Part shown: piece after piece, positions 52,975 through 62,690 of the stretch
Layout of the letters: each line of letters opens with the position of its first letter
Position numbering within the stretch: the first letter of the stretch is position 1
Source of the DNA: Heligmosomoides polygyrus polygyrus
Taxonomy: Eukaryota > Nematoda > Chromadorea > Rhabditida > Heligmosomidae
Assembly (NCBI GenBank): GCA_947396885.1
Contig: OX377204.1
Location: 89,352,728-89,416,727 of the forward strand
DNA: 64,000 nt
Direction of reading: 5' to 3'
Position numbers and translations under genes: made by a program
The notes under the pieces: generated by a model
Databases searched by the model: none
What the model saw: only the letters and a program-made list of their open reading frames with translations
Told to the model about the DNA's origin: nothing

Positions 52975-53625
52975 ATAATCGAATATATTAGGTTTCATGA
53001 AGAGCCGAATATTCGAATATTGAACACATTCGAATTTGGACCTCCTCGAATAGTCGAGTAATGAATATTTGTTCGAAACTATGTATTCGCTTCGGTCCGA
53101 AGTATGATATGTACTTCAAACCATAGAGCTCGTGCTCTTGAGCATAAGTGTAACCTTGATTTTTCCTATACCTGACTTTTAGGCGAGTTATATCCAAAAG
53201 AGGGCGCGTGTAGAGCAGCCGGAGGAGGCGCCGACTGCACGTGCGACACCAGGTTACTGGTTCGGATTTCCCGCCCAGGCCAACCAAGCCTTCCATCCCT
53301 CCAGGGCCGGTTAATTGGTACCAGACTTGTCTGGGAAGGATAGAGCGCTAACTTATTCATCGGCTGGCCACCGCATTGTATGGCCAAGTACGCATTCAAA
53401 TCGCCTCTCCACGATATCACGTAGAAGTAGAATGCGTGGCGCATTCCAAAAGGGATTGAATAATCTTCATCCTTTATCCTTTATATCCAAAAGACGCAAA
53501 CACAGACTCCGGGTAATCTAACTTGGAGCGTCGAATATATTCGAATTTTTGGCTTCATCGAATAATTGAATAAAGAATATTCAAATATTCGTTCAAAGTT
53601 ATTCGAACCGGTCCGAAGTATAGTT
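52975..53625. repeat. GAATATTCG-rich direct repeats flanking a SINE
   Basis: Two similar blocks, 52,975-53,110 and 53,525-53,625, share CGAATATATT, GAATATTCGAATATT-like runs and GGTCCGAAGTATG/A endings. The younger SINE 53202-53480 lies between them. Confidence 0.6.
53188..53494 (+). mobile_element. tRNA-derived SINE with perfect 14-bp target duplication
   Basis: Body 53202-53480. GGGCGCGTGTAGAGCAGCCG head, CAGGTTACTGGTTCGGATTT, tail TTCATCCTTTATCC. TTATATCCAAAAGA flanks it at 53188-53201 and 53481-53494. This copy fixes the 5' and 3' ends of the family. Confidence 0.94.
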
Positions 53626-54081
53626 CGTTAGCCTGAGTGAGAAATCCGAACCAGGCACCCGGTGATACAATGGCGGCGCCTGTGCTATACGCGATTTGGT
53701 TAAATTAATGTCTTCAAAACAGGCAATAAGACTGCTTGCTTCCAATGAAAGTCCACAGTCTAGCTGTTCACCATAGCGAGCCCTCATCTTTCTTCGAATT
53801 TTACTAGAAATTCCAAGCAAAAAGTTTGCAGCAACCAATCGCTGCCACGACATATCAGCCCACGCAACCAGTGTGCTTGATTTGATTGCGGTTTTCACGC
53901 CGTACCGTAATCCGCCTATCTCCGTCCCGTCGGGGTCACCTTGTCGATCGGATTGCGTCATTGCTCTCACCACATTCAACACCAAACAAAACCCCGTCGG
54001 GGATCGGACCGAAGGAATCGCAGGGAACGTGCCAGCATGTGCCCGTGAAAAGCGACTTGTACTAGGGATTCTCGGTCTCAA
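53599..54081 (-). CDS. Unassigned 160-codon ORF
   Basis: The longest open minus-strand frame outside recognised elements and GC-rich patches, with Met at 54081. It contains SSKIRRKMRARYGEQLDCGL and SSLIACFEDINLTKSRIAQA. No signal peptide, transmembrane segment or known motif is visible. The style is faintly gag-like, which would make it a piece of an LTR element, but I cannot support that. It overlaps the edge of a repeat at its 3' end. Confidence 0.25.
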   Translation of the reverse strand: MRPRIPSTSRFSRAHAGTFPAIPSVRSPTGFCLVLNVVRAMTQSDRQGDPDGTEIGGLRYGVKTAIKSSTLVAWADMSWQRLVAANFLLGISSKIRRKMRARYGEQLDCGLSLEASSLIACFEDINLTKSRIAQAPPLYHRVPGSDFSLRLTNYTSDRFE

Positions 54082-54435
54082 ATATCAGTCACATGGATAC
54101 TAAGCAGATTTCCGGTTCGAGGATAAGCACGTTCCCGACATTGGATACAGAAGATTGGATCATTTTGTTATCAATAAAAGTGGCTTTAATATGGACTTCC
54201 CGTTAAGTAGGAAGTGTAGCAATTAATCTTCTGATCAAGAAGCTTTTCTCGAATTATTGGCGACAATGAGAATAACAATTCATATAGATTTTGTATTTCT
54301 GTATTTGTAAAATTAAAGAATTAGCTTGTCAGCAATATTTTGCGTTTTGAGACCAATTAACTTTTCTCCAGCTACAATACAATATAATATAATTTTATTC
54401 ATTTAATTGTTTCTTTATGGCAATGCATACGGGGA

Positions 54436-54728
54436 AAGGATAAAGGTAGACGTTAGTCGACTCTGTCGCGGAATGCGCCACGCATTATACTTTTACGCGA
54501 TGTCGTGGAGACCGTTTCAGTACTCATCCGGCCTATATAATGACTGTCGATGTCCGGTTGATGAGATGGTCACTGTTTCATCCTTTTCAGACGTGTCCGG
54601 CACCAATTCACCGACCCAGGAAGGATGGCTGGGTGTGCCTAGGCGAGGAATCCGAGCCAAGAGCCTTGAATTGGGGTCGGGCTGCACGCGACAGCCGGCG
54701 CCTCCTCTGACTGCGCTACGCGTTCCAC
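54436..54728 (-). mobile_element. tRNA-derived SINE, diverged
   Basis: AATGCGCCACGCATTATACT to the reversed head CCTCTGACTGCGCTACGCG. All body blocks are present with many substitutions. Confidence 0.85.
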
Positions 54729-54984
54729 ATAGAAAAATGAGATGGACAATCTTGTGACCTCGCCAGAACGACGAATGTACGAATGTGCATAGTCGACAGA
54801 AGGCGCGCGTCAGCATATGAATCTTGAATCGATTTATGGGGTAGGGTTTTTGTCCCAATGGTCCATAATTCTATACCTCACAAGGGGCAAGATTCATCAC
54901 ACGCGGGTATGGGGATATAGGAATGTACATGCCTACGATGAGACATTCATGATAAACCTTACTCACCACATCGTGTGTATATCA

Positions 54985-55147
54985 GAGGCCGGATTCATCA
55001 ACAATTAACCCGTGGGTATGCGGGTGATAAGGGGTAGAGATAAGATAAGAGTCAGGCAGAGATAACGCAAGACTCAGAGACGCAGGCTTCATTGTGGGTA
55101 TCTCTACCCCTTATACCCGCGGGTTAGTCGTTGATGAATCCGGCCCC
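54985..55147. mobile_element. GGATTCATCAAC MITE, first nested copy
   Basis: AGGCCGGATTCATCAACAAT to, reversed, GGGGCCGGATTCATCAACGA. 163 bp. The interior (GGGGTAGAGATAAGATAAGA) matches the copy at 4.4 kb. Confidence 0.9.
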
Positions 55148-55290
55148 AGATGATAGAGGATACTCGACGATCATCGTGGGTATATCCGCAAACCCGTGAG
55201 GATTCCGCGCCCCATTGACAAAATGGCGCTCCAGTGAGATCAGCTGTTCCCATGAGAGGTTTAGTTCTACATCACTACTAGTTCCATTCC

Positions 55291-55441
55291 TGGAGCTGAT
55301 TCATCAACAATTAAACCTGTGAGTATGCGGGGCATAGGGGGTAGAGATAAGAGCCAAATAGAGATAAGGTAATACGCAGGCTTCACCGTGGGTATCTCTA
55401 CTCTCTGTGCCCGAGGGTTAGTCGTTGATGAATCCGACCCC
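55291..55441. mobile_element. GGATTCATCAAC MITE, second nested copy
   Basis: TGGAGCTGATTCATCAACAA to, reversed, GGGGTCGGATTCATCAACGA. 151 bp, with a slightly decayed left end. Confidence 0.88.
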
Positions 55442-55707
55442 AGAACACGAGTCGTACCCGCTACCCATTGCGGGTAGTGGGTATGCTTCCCTTACCTATA
55501 CTCACTGCTTGATGAATCCGGTCCCAGGTGTTTCCAGACTTTTCCAGTAGGGATATTTTTTGTGATATTAACTTCGTCAGCCACATACGCGTTTGGATCT
55601 CAACTACGATATTCTGGGAAGTATGGAAATCGTGGCCCACCACAGAAAGAACTGCTAACGTCGGTTTTCTCCTATTTTCACACATCTTGGATCATCTGCA
55701 CTCATAA

Positions 55708-55932
55708 GTATCTTTGGATCTATCATAATGGGGCGAGGGGGGGGGGGGACTCCACTCTGACTCTTTTCACAACGGCGACAAAACTGAAAGCAAACAAATT
55801 TACAAAGACGTCCTGAACCTGAACTGGCCTACAAAGGAGCATTCTTTCGCCATTTCCTAGCCGGGAGAGGGCATACTGCTTACATGGTGTTTTAGCCATG
55901 CTCTCCTCCGACTAAGATGGATCCACATCTTC
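55708..55932. mobile_element. GGATCTATCC-family element, diverged
   Basis: Body 55716-55924 (209 bp). Ends GGATCTATCATAATGGGGCG and, reversed, GGATCCATCTTAGTCGGAGG. Flanks GTATCTTT and ACATCTTC match at 5 of 8. A G-rich tract lies just inside the left end. Confidence 0.65.
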
Positions 55933-55977
55933 CAGCTATATTGCATTTAAAATACCTGCGATCACCATTTGAAAATC

Positions 55978-56232
55978 TTTTTGTGGGATGCGCTACGCCT
56001 TCTATATCTAGAGGATATCGTGGAGGCAATTTGAAGCGAAACGAAGCTCACAATGAGGATTGCGCAATGATTTCTGGTGGCCTGGCGATGGACAAGGAAG
56101 TGGTTTTTCTTTTCCTGATAAGTTTGGGGCCAATATCCCCGACCCCGAGGACGGAAGTTTTGCTATCCGGGGCGAGATCCGAACCAAGGTCCTCAAGTTG
56201 AAGTGCACACGACAGCCGGCTCTTCTAAAATA
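55978..56232 (-). mobile_element. tRNA-derived SINE, diverged
   Basis: GGGATGCGCTACGCCTTCTA to CACACGACAGCCGGCTCTTC. The A-box end is lost. Confidence 0.8.
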
Positions 56233-56997
56233 CCAATAAGATCTGTTATGATAGCCTCTTTCTATCCTCCTTTATCATGTAGTTTTATACCTTGGTTCTG
56301 GGTTTCCCCTTTCATTTAGGTGGGTTTCTGCGCTCCAACTGAACACGGTCCAAAAGAAGGATTACGATTAAATAAAATTCTATGATTTGTCATTGAATAA
56401 ATTTATTTATATTTCATGTTGTTCATCATCTTCCTCATCTTTATCACCTTTCTGAACTTTGTCATCTCTTTTATAAGTCTTTCCAACACTACTTCAGGAC
56501 GGATGGTTGCTCTGAAATGAATATGTTAAGGTCCGTTTATACTTCCGATGCCTAACGACGTGACGGCATGTATATGGCCGCTCGATCAATGTGGCCACAA
56601 TAAGTGGCGTCAAGGTATAAACGGTCCCTTACAGATTCCTATTTCGATGAATTCTTTCGTATTTTCTGCATGCCTTCTTACTACTTGATATTTTTATCTT
56701 ATTTTTCTGTCATTTTCTTATATATTCTTATTCCTTCGCGACTATTGTGACTTCTCGTCGTTGTAGCAGTCCTGGTAAGCTGTTTTCTTTCTTGTTTCCT
56801 TAAAGGACCTCCCTCCTTACTGAGGAGTTCCGGGGAGGTCCTTTCTCCCTTATGTCATTCCTTTTGTTTGCAATCGTCTAAGGACAGGAACGAAACGCTT
56901 GCAAATCCTTTTGTTTGAATTCCTTTTACTCATCCTTTTCTGTTTCTCCTTTTATAATTGATTGTATTTTCGTATTAGTATATGAAGAGGTGTTGTT
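56233..56997. other. AT-rich non-coding stretch
   Basis: A pair of opposed phrases, GGACCTCCCTCCTTACTGAG and CCGGGGAGGTCC at 56,804-56,840, can form a local hairpin. Nothing else. Confidence 0.35.
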
Positions 56998-57114
56998 GCG
57001 ATCAAAATTCTAGCGTTATGCGGGATTCGAACACGTACCTCTTGCGAGCGCATTCTCGCCCGACCAGCAGGAGATGCGCGCACGAGTCCCGCTTGGCGTT
57101 AGAGCTTTGATCGC
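56998..57114. repeat. Palindromic element with tRNA T-arm-like halves
   Basis: GCGATCAAAATTCTAGCGTT at the left and, reversed, GCGATCAAAGCTCTAACGCC at the right. Each arm carries a GGGATTCGAAC- or GGGACTCGTGC-like T-arm motif. 117 bp, the most symmetrical copy of its family. Confidence 0.75.
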
Positions 57115-57179
57115 AGCAAAAAATCATTATGACAGCTTACAACCTTAATATCAGCCAATTAAGTCTTAATGGAAATGAC

Positions 57180-57235
57180 TTGAATCATGTCTTCACGTCG
57201 CCTCGTAGAAGTATTCAGAATGCGCGGCGCATATA
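57180..57235 (+). mobile_element. SINE tail shred
   Basis: CGCCTCGTAGAAGTATTCAG and AATGCGCGGCGCATA. Confidence 0.5.
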
Positions 57236-57373
57236 GCGCAAGAAATGGCTGATTGACACAGTGTACTTTAAACCAACTCATTGTTATCCAAATCGTGCAA
57301 ATCGTGCAAAGGTGTCAATAGCCTTCTCTCAAGCTGAAGCAATTACAGATTAAAGTTCATTTATTATTGTTAA

Positions 57374-57661
57374 TGGGCGCGTGTGGCGCAGTCGGAGGAA
57401 GTGCCGGCTGTCGCGAGCACCCGATACCAGGTTCCTGGTTCGGATTTCCCGCCTAGGCCAACTAGGCCTTCGATCCTTCCGTGGCGGTGAATTGGTAGAG
57501 GACTCGTCTTGGAAGGATAAAACGCTGACTCGTTTATCAGTCAATCACCTAAGGTCATTGTACGGCCAAATACGCCTTCAAATCGCCTCCACGTTATCTA
57601 AAAGTAGAATGCCTGGCGCATCACTGAAGGGATTGAATAACGCTGTCCTTTATCCTTATCA
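57374..57661 (+). mobile_element. tRNA-derived SINE, near full length
   Basis: GGGCGCGTGTGGCGCAGTCGG head, CAGGTTCCTGGTTCGGATTT, full body, tail GTCCTTTATCCTTATC. Short ATTGTTAAT / ATAGTTAAT flanks suggest a target duplication. Confidence 0.92.
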
Positions 57662-58900
57662 TAGTTAATAGTTAATATTATGTAGCATTAATAATAGGTT
57701 AACACGAAAATCACTTTAAATTGGACATTATGCCTCCTGACCTTGAGAATGAACAAGATGGAAATCACGTATACCTATATAAATGCTCTGCATTAATTTT
57801 TAAAGTAAAATATGTGGTTCAAAAAAGAAGGGTAGCAAAAATACAACGCGAAGTTGAATGCGCATCAAAATCATTGAGCGTCTCTCAATTAAAGCGAAAA
57901 ACCCTTGGCGAATCGGTCAGGCAGCGTCTCGAGGTATCGAGTTCAGATCTGCTTCTTCCACGAATTCGATAAGAGAATGAGTTTCGCGTGCGGAGTTTCA
58001 GTACGGTGTTTGCCGTCCGGCTACAGTACCCTCCGCGAGACGGGTAGTGAGAGACTGCGAAGAGCGAGGAGACTACCAGGGGCAGCCGGCCGGCCGCCCG
58101 GCTGGCGCCGCTGGTGTCACCTCGTCGCATGCCGGGGGACCTTACGCTATCGATTCGCTATCGTTGACTGATCGATTGAATCCCAATCGATTATCAAACT
58201 AAGTAGGCAGAACCGGATACACACTGAGAAAGCCCGGGGAGTATCAACTCACGCAGATTTTAAGCGCTCGAATTTCTCTCGCAGTCATCGGCACCACCAA
58301 CAATGGACGGATAATCCCCTTTAAGTCATTCAGCAGCAGCTCAATTAACTGGGTACATAAAATAGCTATTGATCGTTTTTCAAGCTTAAACAGCCATACA
58401 TTAACGTCATATTGGTCTTTAAACACTGACACATCGTTTTTTGCAGAGGATTTTTTTGAAGCTTTTCAGGGTAGGCTTCCATTCCAAAGCATTAAATCTT
58501 TTGTATGCAGAAAAATTGCTTCAAAACCTCCTTCCTATAAAGAAAGAGTCTTACAACATTGCCACACACGCATTTGATGGCTTTAAATTTTTCTTTCGAA
58601 AAAGTCACTGGCTTGTTCATCGTCATTTCCAATCTACAAACCATTTTTGGGGCAAGTATCCGCCCTAAAAATTTTAATTTAGGGCAATTACGAAACAACT
58701 GTGTGAAAGAAATCTGCTGCCCTCACAATGGACATCCCACATTGTACAATGTAGTCTACCGCATTCCGAGTAAAAGAACCTTCTGCTTTGGTTATGAACT
58801 GTCGCTTCTTGATGTCTCGCTGTCACATAAATTCAAAATGCGCGGCACATTCCAGGATCTTAAATGAAAAAAAAACGTCATCTTTGCTTAACGCGAATTC
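57662..58900. other. Intergenic stretch with GC-rich patch
   Basis: GC-rich at 58,020-58,140. The frame 57721-57972 (83 codons, basic) and frames near 58.5-58.7 kb are unassigned. Confidence 0.3.
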
Positions 58901-58904
58901 TATT

Positions 58905-58960
58905 TCAGCGCCATGCATTCTACTTCGATGGAATGTGACAATGGCTATTTAATATGAATA
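58905..58960 (-). mobile_element. SINE tail shred
   Basis: CGCCATGCATTCTACTTCGA in minus orientation, 15 bases from the next copy. Confidence 0.5.
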
Positions 58961-58971
58961 TGTGAGCCATA

Positions 58972-59280
58972 CGGGAACGCGTAGCGCAGTCGGAAGAGGT
59001 GCTGGCTGTCACGTGCACCCGATTCCAGGTTCATGGTTCGGACTTCCCGCCCAGGGCAACCAAGCTTTCTATTCCGCCGGGGTCGGTGAATGGGTAAAGA
59101 ATTGGTAAAAGACCTGTTTGGGAATGATGAAGCGCTGACTTGTTCATCGACTGGCCACTGCAAGTCTTTGTATGCCCAAATACGCATTCAGATCGCCTTC
59201 ACGAAACATCCCGCAAAAGTTGAATGCGTGGCGCATCGCAAAAGGAATTGAGTAACGCCGTCCTTTATCCTTTACCTTTT
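58972..59280 (+). mobile_element. tRNA-derived SINE, near full length
   Basis: GGGAACGCGTAGCGCAGTCGG, CAGGTTCATGGTTCGGACTT, complete body with a small internal repeat (GGTAAAGAATTGGTAAAAGA), tail GTAACGCCGTCCTTTATCC. Confidence 0.9.
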
Positions 59281-59794
59281 ATATGACCCGTACAACACCT
59301 TGCAGTAGGTTTTCAACTGTTTTAAAATGAAAACTAAAAAGTAGTCGTGAAATACAAAAAAACTGTATACCAACCAATTTTTTTATACTGCGTCTATTAA
59401 TTAGGGAACCAGCACTTCAAGTTCACCACCAGCGCGAGTACGAGCGACACTGTGCGGCGGCAAAGTTCGAGCGGATTACGCGCGCTGCATTGGGCATGAA
59501 TGGCACCGCGTTGGGGTTGAAGATGAGGTGGTGTGGATGGTAATGAGAGCCTATCATGAGCGGCCGCATTCAATGCGCGAAATCGAGCGCGAGCGCCCGA
59601 GCCGCCGCCGCCGTCGTCGCAGGCGTCGGCGCCGGCGCCGCGCCGCGCCGCTCGAAAAGGATTTGCATATAATCCTGCACTGACCTCCGCCAATTGACCG
59701 TACCTGCTCGGCCTTTCATCCTGGTGGTGTCGCGCTCGTGGCCAGCTGAGGCGGTGAGCCGGGGGATTCTTAGGGGATGCGACAGTGTGATAGG
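59281..59794. promoter_or_regulatory. GC-rich patch with POU octamer next to a TAATCC site
   Basis: The stretch 59,420-59,660 is strongly GC-rich. At its edge ATTTGCAT (59661-59668) is followed one base later by TAATCC (59670-59675), a POU-type and an Otx/K50-type core. Whether it regulates anything is unknown. The minus-strand ORF across it is compositional. Confidence 0.25.
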
Positions 59795-60025
59795 GTAAGG
59801 ACAAAGGATAAAATACGACGTTAATCAATCCTGTTTGGGGTGCGCCATGCATTCAGCTTCCTCGAATTGTCGTGGAGACAGTTGCAGTGCTTTCCATACA
59901 ATTGCCTATGGTGGCCAATCTATGTACAAGTCAGTATTTTATCCTTACCAGATGAGCCTCGAACCAATTTACCGACCCCGGAATGACGGAAGGCAGAATA
60001 TCCGAACCATGAGCGCGGGGCTAGG
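59795..60025 (-). mobile_element. tRNA-derived SINE, head truncated
   Basis: TACGACGTTAATCAATCCTG, GTGCGCCATGCATTCAGCTT, body to CCGAACCATGAGCGC. Confidence 0.8.
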
Positions 60026-60254
60026 ATAACCCATGCCGCGTTTCTGTTTGCTTTAGCTTTTGATCTTCGACGACGCCATGTAGCATCATGTAGCGTCATA
60101 GACTTTGTTAAGCGCTTTCTTTGGTTGGTTCGCTTACCAGGTCGCTCTATAACTTTTTGGAAAACACCAGAGGCATGCATATCAGATTTCGCGAATAAGT
60201 GCTCTGTGTTGTTTGGCTTTAATTGGAAAAGTGTTCAAAAAATCATTAGATAAT

Positions 60255-60508
60255 CTCTGTAGTGTGCGCCATGCATTCTACCTCTTCGCAGTATCAAGCA
60301 ATTACTTTGAAAACATATTGTGCGTGCAATATGCTATCAGTGGCCAGCCAGCGGAACAAGCTGTTTTTATCGTTCTTAGACAAGTTTTGTATCAATTTAC
60401 TATTTCTGAAGGAAAGGAGGGTCAGCTAATCAGGGGGTTGAACCTTGAATTGACTCGAGACGGAGATGAAAGATGACGTCTTTCTCGACTGCGCTACGGG
60501 CGCATCTT
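60255..60508 (-). mobile_element. tRNA-derived SINE, diverged
   Basis: GTGCGCCATGCATTCTACCT to the reversed A-box end CGACTGCGCTACGGGCGC. Confidence 0.8.
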
Positions 60509-60587
60509 TTATCGCTACACAATCTTTTGTAAATTACCTCTACAGTAGGAGAAAATAGCAAATAGCTTGCTTTGTATAATTAAATGA

Positions 60588-60872
60588 TTTAGGACGCCGT
60601 TGATCAATTCCTTTTGGGATGCGCCACGCATTCTACTTCTACGAGGTATCGAGGAAGCGAGTCGAATGTGCAATGAGTTCAATTCAACAATGGCTTGCGG
60701 TGGCCAGTTAATGCCTAATTCGACGTATTATCCTTCCTAAAAATTCTGGTAACAATTCATCGACCTCGAAGAGAAAGGGATGGTTGTCACTGGCGGGAAG
60801 TCCGAAGAGGATCGTGGAATCGGGTACATGCGGCAATCGGCGCCTCCTCCGACTGTGCTACCTCGCGCCTAG
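60588..60872 (-). mobile_element. tRNA-derived SINE, near full length
   Basis: AGGACGCCGTTGATCAATTC, GGATGCGCCACGCATTCTAC, head GGCGCCTCCTCCGACTGTGC. Confidence 0.88.
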
Positions 60873-61935
60873 TCTTACACAGTACGTTGCATCAGTAACG
60901 GAAGGTATGTAAGAGAAGGCTCTAGAGGTAAAATACGACAATGTGTTGGCAATCTACTGAGCTATTCTGGCACAATGCGTAGGTGGAAACCGTAACTGAT
61001 GGCGCCCGATCATGCATAACGGTCGTCTATGCTGCCGCCTAGCGAAATTCCGGCCTTATTATGACTGTCCTCTACAACGAACATAGCTTACATTCCCAAC
61101 TGAAGCCCACGCACTATTCTTCGCCCTTCGGACTCGAGAACCGATCTCCTAAGTCAACTCCATCCTCAGCAAAGCAACCTCTGTGCTTAGCCGTCATCTG
61201 CCCACTGCACAGGGGGCCTAGATTGTCAGCTACGATAGCGACGTACAGGTGCTTTACGCTGTCGCCTGATAACTTTCACATTGTGCCACTGGTTAGGACT
61301 CTTATGGCATCTTGCAGAGGGGTCTCACATAGGGCTACGAAAACCCGCAACAAATCGTTGTAGAGCTCTGAACTAAAGATAGGGCGCTTGGCTTATTACC
61401 TAGGTCAACTAACCTCTCAAACTCTGAGAATCGCCTAATAAAATAGTTTAGAAGTAAGTGTTCAACGCTAAAATGGAGCGCTTTTGTAGTCTATTGATAA
61501 GGGCAAACGGAGTAGAAATTGTCTCGATAAATTCAGTAATAAATAATTTAACTTTAAGAAGTGTTAATAAATGTAATAAAATTTCCTAACACTACCCACA
61601 TGTACGTGTTACAGGACCATTCAAGTTTTTCTGTGAAACCTTCCGTTGTCAGCTTACTTGCGTTATAATAAAGTTAAAGTTAAAGTGACGTTATCCCTAC
61701 CGTCATCTGCCGTCATAGAACATAAAAGCAGTAGAGAAAAACAAAAAAGTGAGCAGTAATTGGGTCTTTTTTCACTTGTCGCTTCTGAATATCCGTCTGC
61801 CAATATTTCGGCCTAATTGCTGCTTTGCTCTGTCATATAACATTTTTGATTCGCTTTTTCTCCTTTTCATTTAAGTGATTTTTCACGGTGTTAGGTTGTT
61901 GCCTCGTAACTCTTCTTGCTCAGGCGCTCATTATA
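60873..61935. other. Intergenic stretch with one unassigned ORF
   Basis: The plus-strand frame 61061-61363 (100 codons) matches nothing known. AT-rich DNA follows, with a TAAAGTTAAAGTTAAAG run at 61,670. Confidence 0.3.
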
Positions 61936-62232
61936 AGGATAAAGGATAAAGGACGGCGTTACTCAATTCCTTTTGGGATGCGCCACGCATCCTACTTCTA
62001 CGGGATGTCGTGGAGGCGATTTGAATGCGTATTTGGCCATAAAATGACTTGCGGTGGCCAGCCGATGAAAAAGTCAGCGCTTTATTCTTCCCAGACAAGT
62101 CTGCTACCAATTCACCGACCCTGGAGGGATGGAAGGCTTGGTTGGTCTGGGCGGGAAATCCGGACCAGGAGCCTGGTATCGGGTGCAGACGACAGTCGGC
62201 GCCTGCTCCGACTGCGCTCCAGGCGCCCTGTG
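61936..62232 (-). mobile_element. tRNA-derived SINE, the copy closest to consensus
   Basis: Complete minus-strand copy with three tail units (GGATAAA). Body blocks are almost identical to the 5.9-kb copy, and the head is the reversed GGAGCGCAGTCGGAGCAGGC. A good reference for the family. Confidence 0.93.
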
Positions 62233-62409
62233 TAGGAATAAGTAAACAAATAAATAGATAGATAAACAAATAAACAAGTTTTTATCTTGCTTACCGTTAG
62301 TATTATCCTTCACAAAATCAGGGCATCACGTGAATTTTCAAGAAGAGTGCTTTGCTAATACATTACGATTTAGCTAAAGTTGTAAAAAAACGCTACTGTG
62401 CAAGTAGTT

Positions 62410-62690
62410 GCGACAAGTGCTAGCGCAGTTGGATGAGGCGCCGGCTGTCGCGTGCTCCCAGTTCAAGGTTTTTGGTTCGGCTCCCCGCCATGCTAATCAG
62501 GTTTTCCACCACTTTAGGATCGGTGAATTCCTATCATACTTGCCTGCAAAGGATATAATGCTGACTATTTCGCCAGATCGCCAGTGCATTTCATTGTGTG
62601 GGCCAAATACGCGTTCAAATTGTATCCCCGACATCTACTACATAGACGTGGAATGCGTGGCGTAATCGGAAAGGATTTACTAACACCGAC
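62410..62690 (+). mobile_element. tRNA-derived SINE, diverged
   Basis: GTGCTAGCGCAGTTGGATGA head, TTTTTGGTTCGGCTCCCC, full-length body, decayed tail. Confidence 0.85.

Larger units (their letters stand above)
54884..55526. mobile_element. Long-form GGATTCATCA MITE with two nested MITEs
   Basis: Outer ends GGGGCAAGATTCATCACACG and, reversed, GGGACCGGATTCATCAAGCA. With the two inner elements removed, the outer one is about 330 bp, the length of its intact relative at 36.55 kb. The two share GCGCCCCATTGACAAAATGG. Confidence 0.85.

Noticed and set aside
59397..59852. 151-codon minus-strand frame
   Set aside because: It starts in SINE sequence and crosses a GC-rich patch, with low-complexity Ala/Arg/Gly content.
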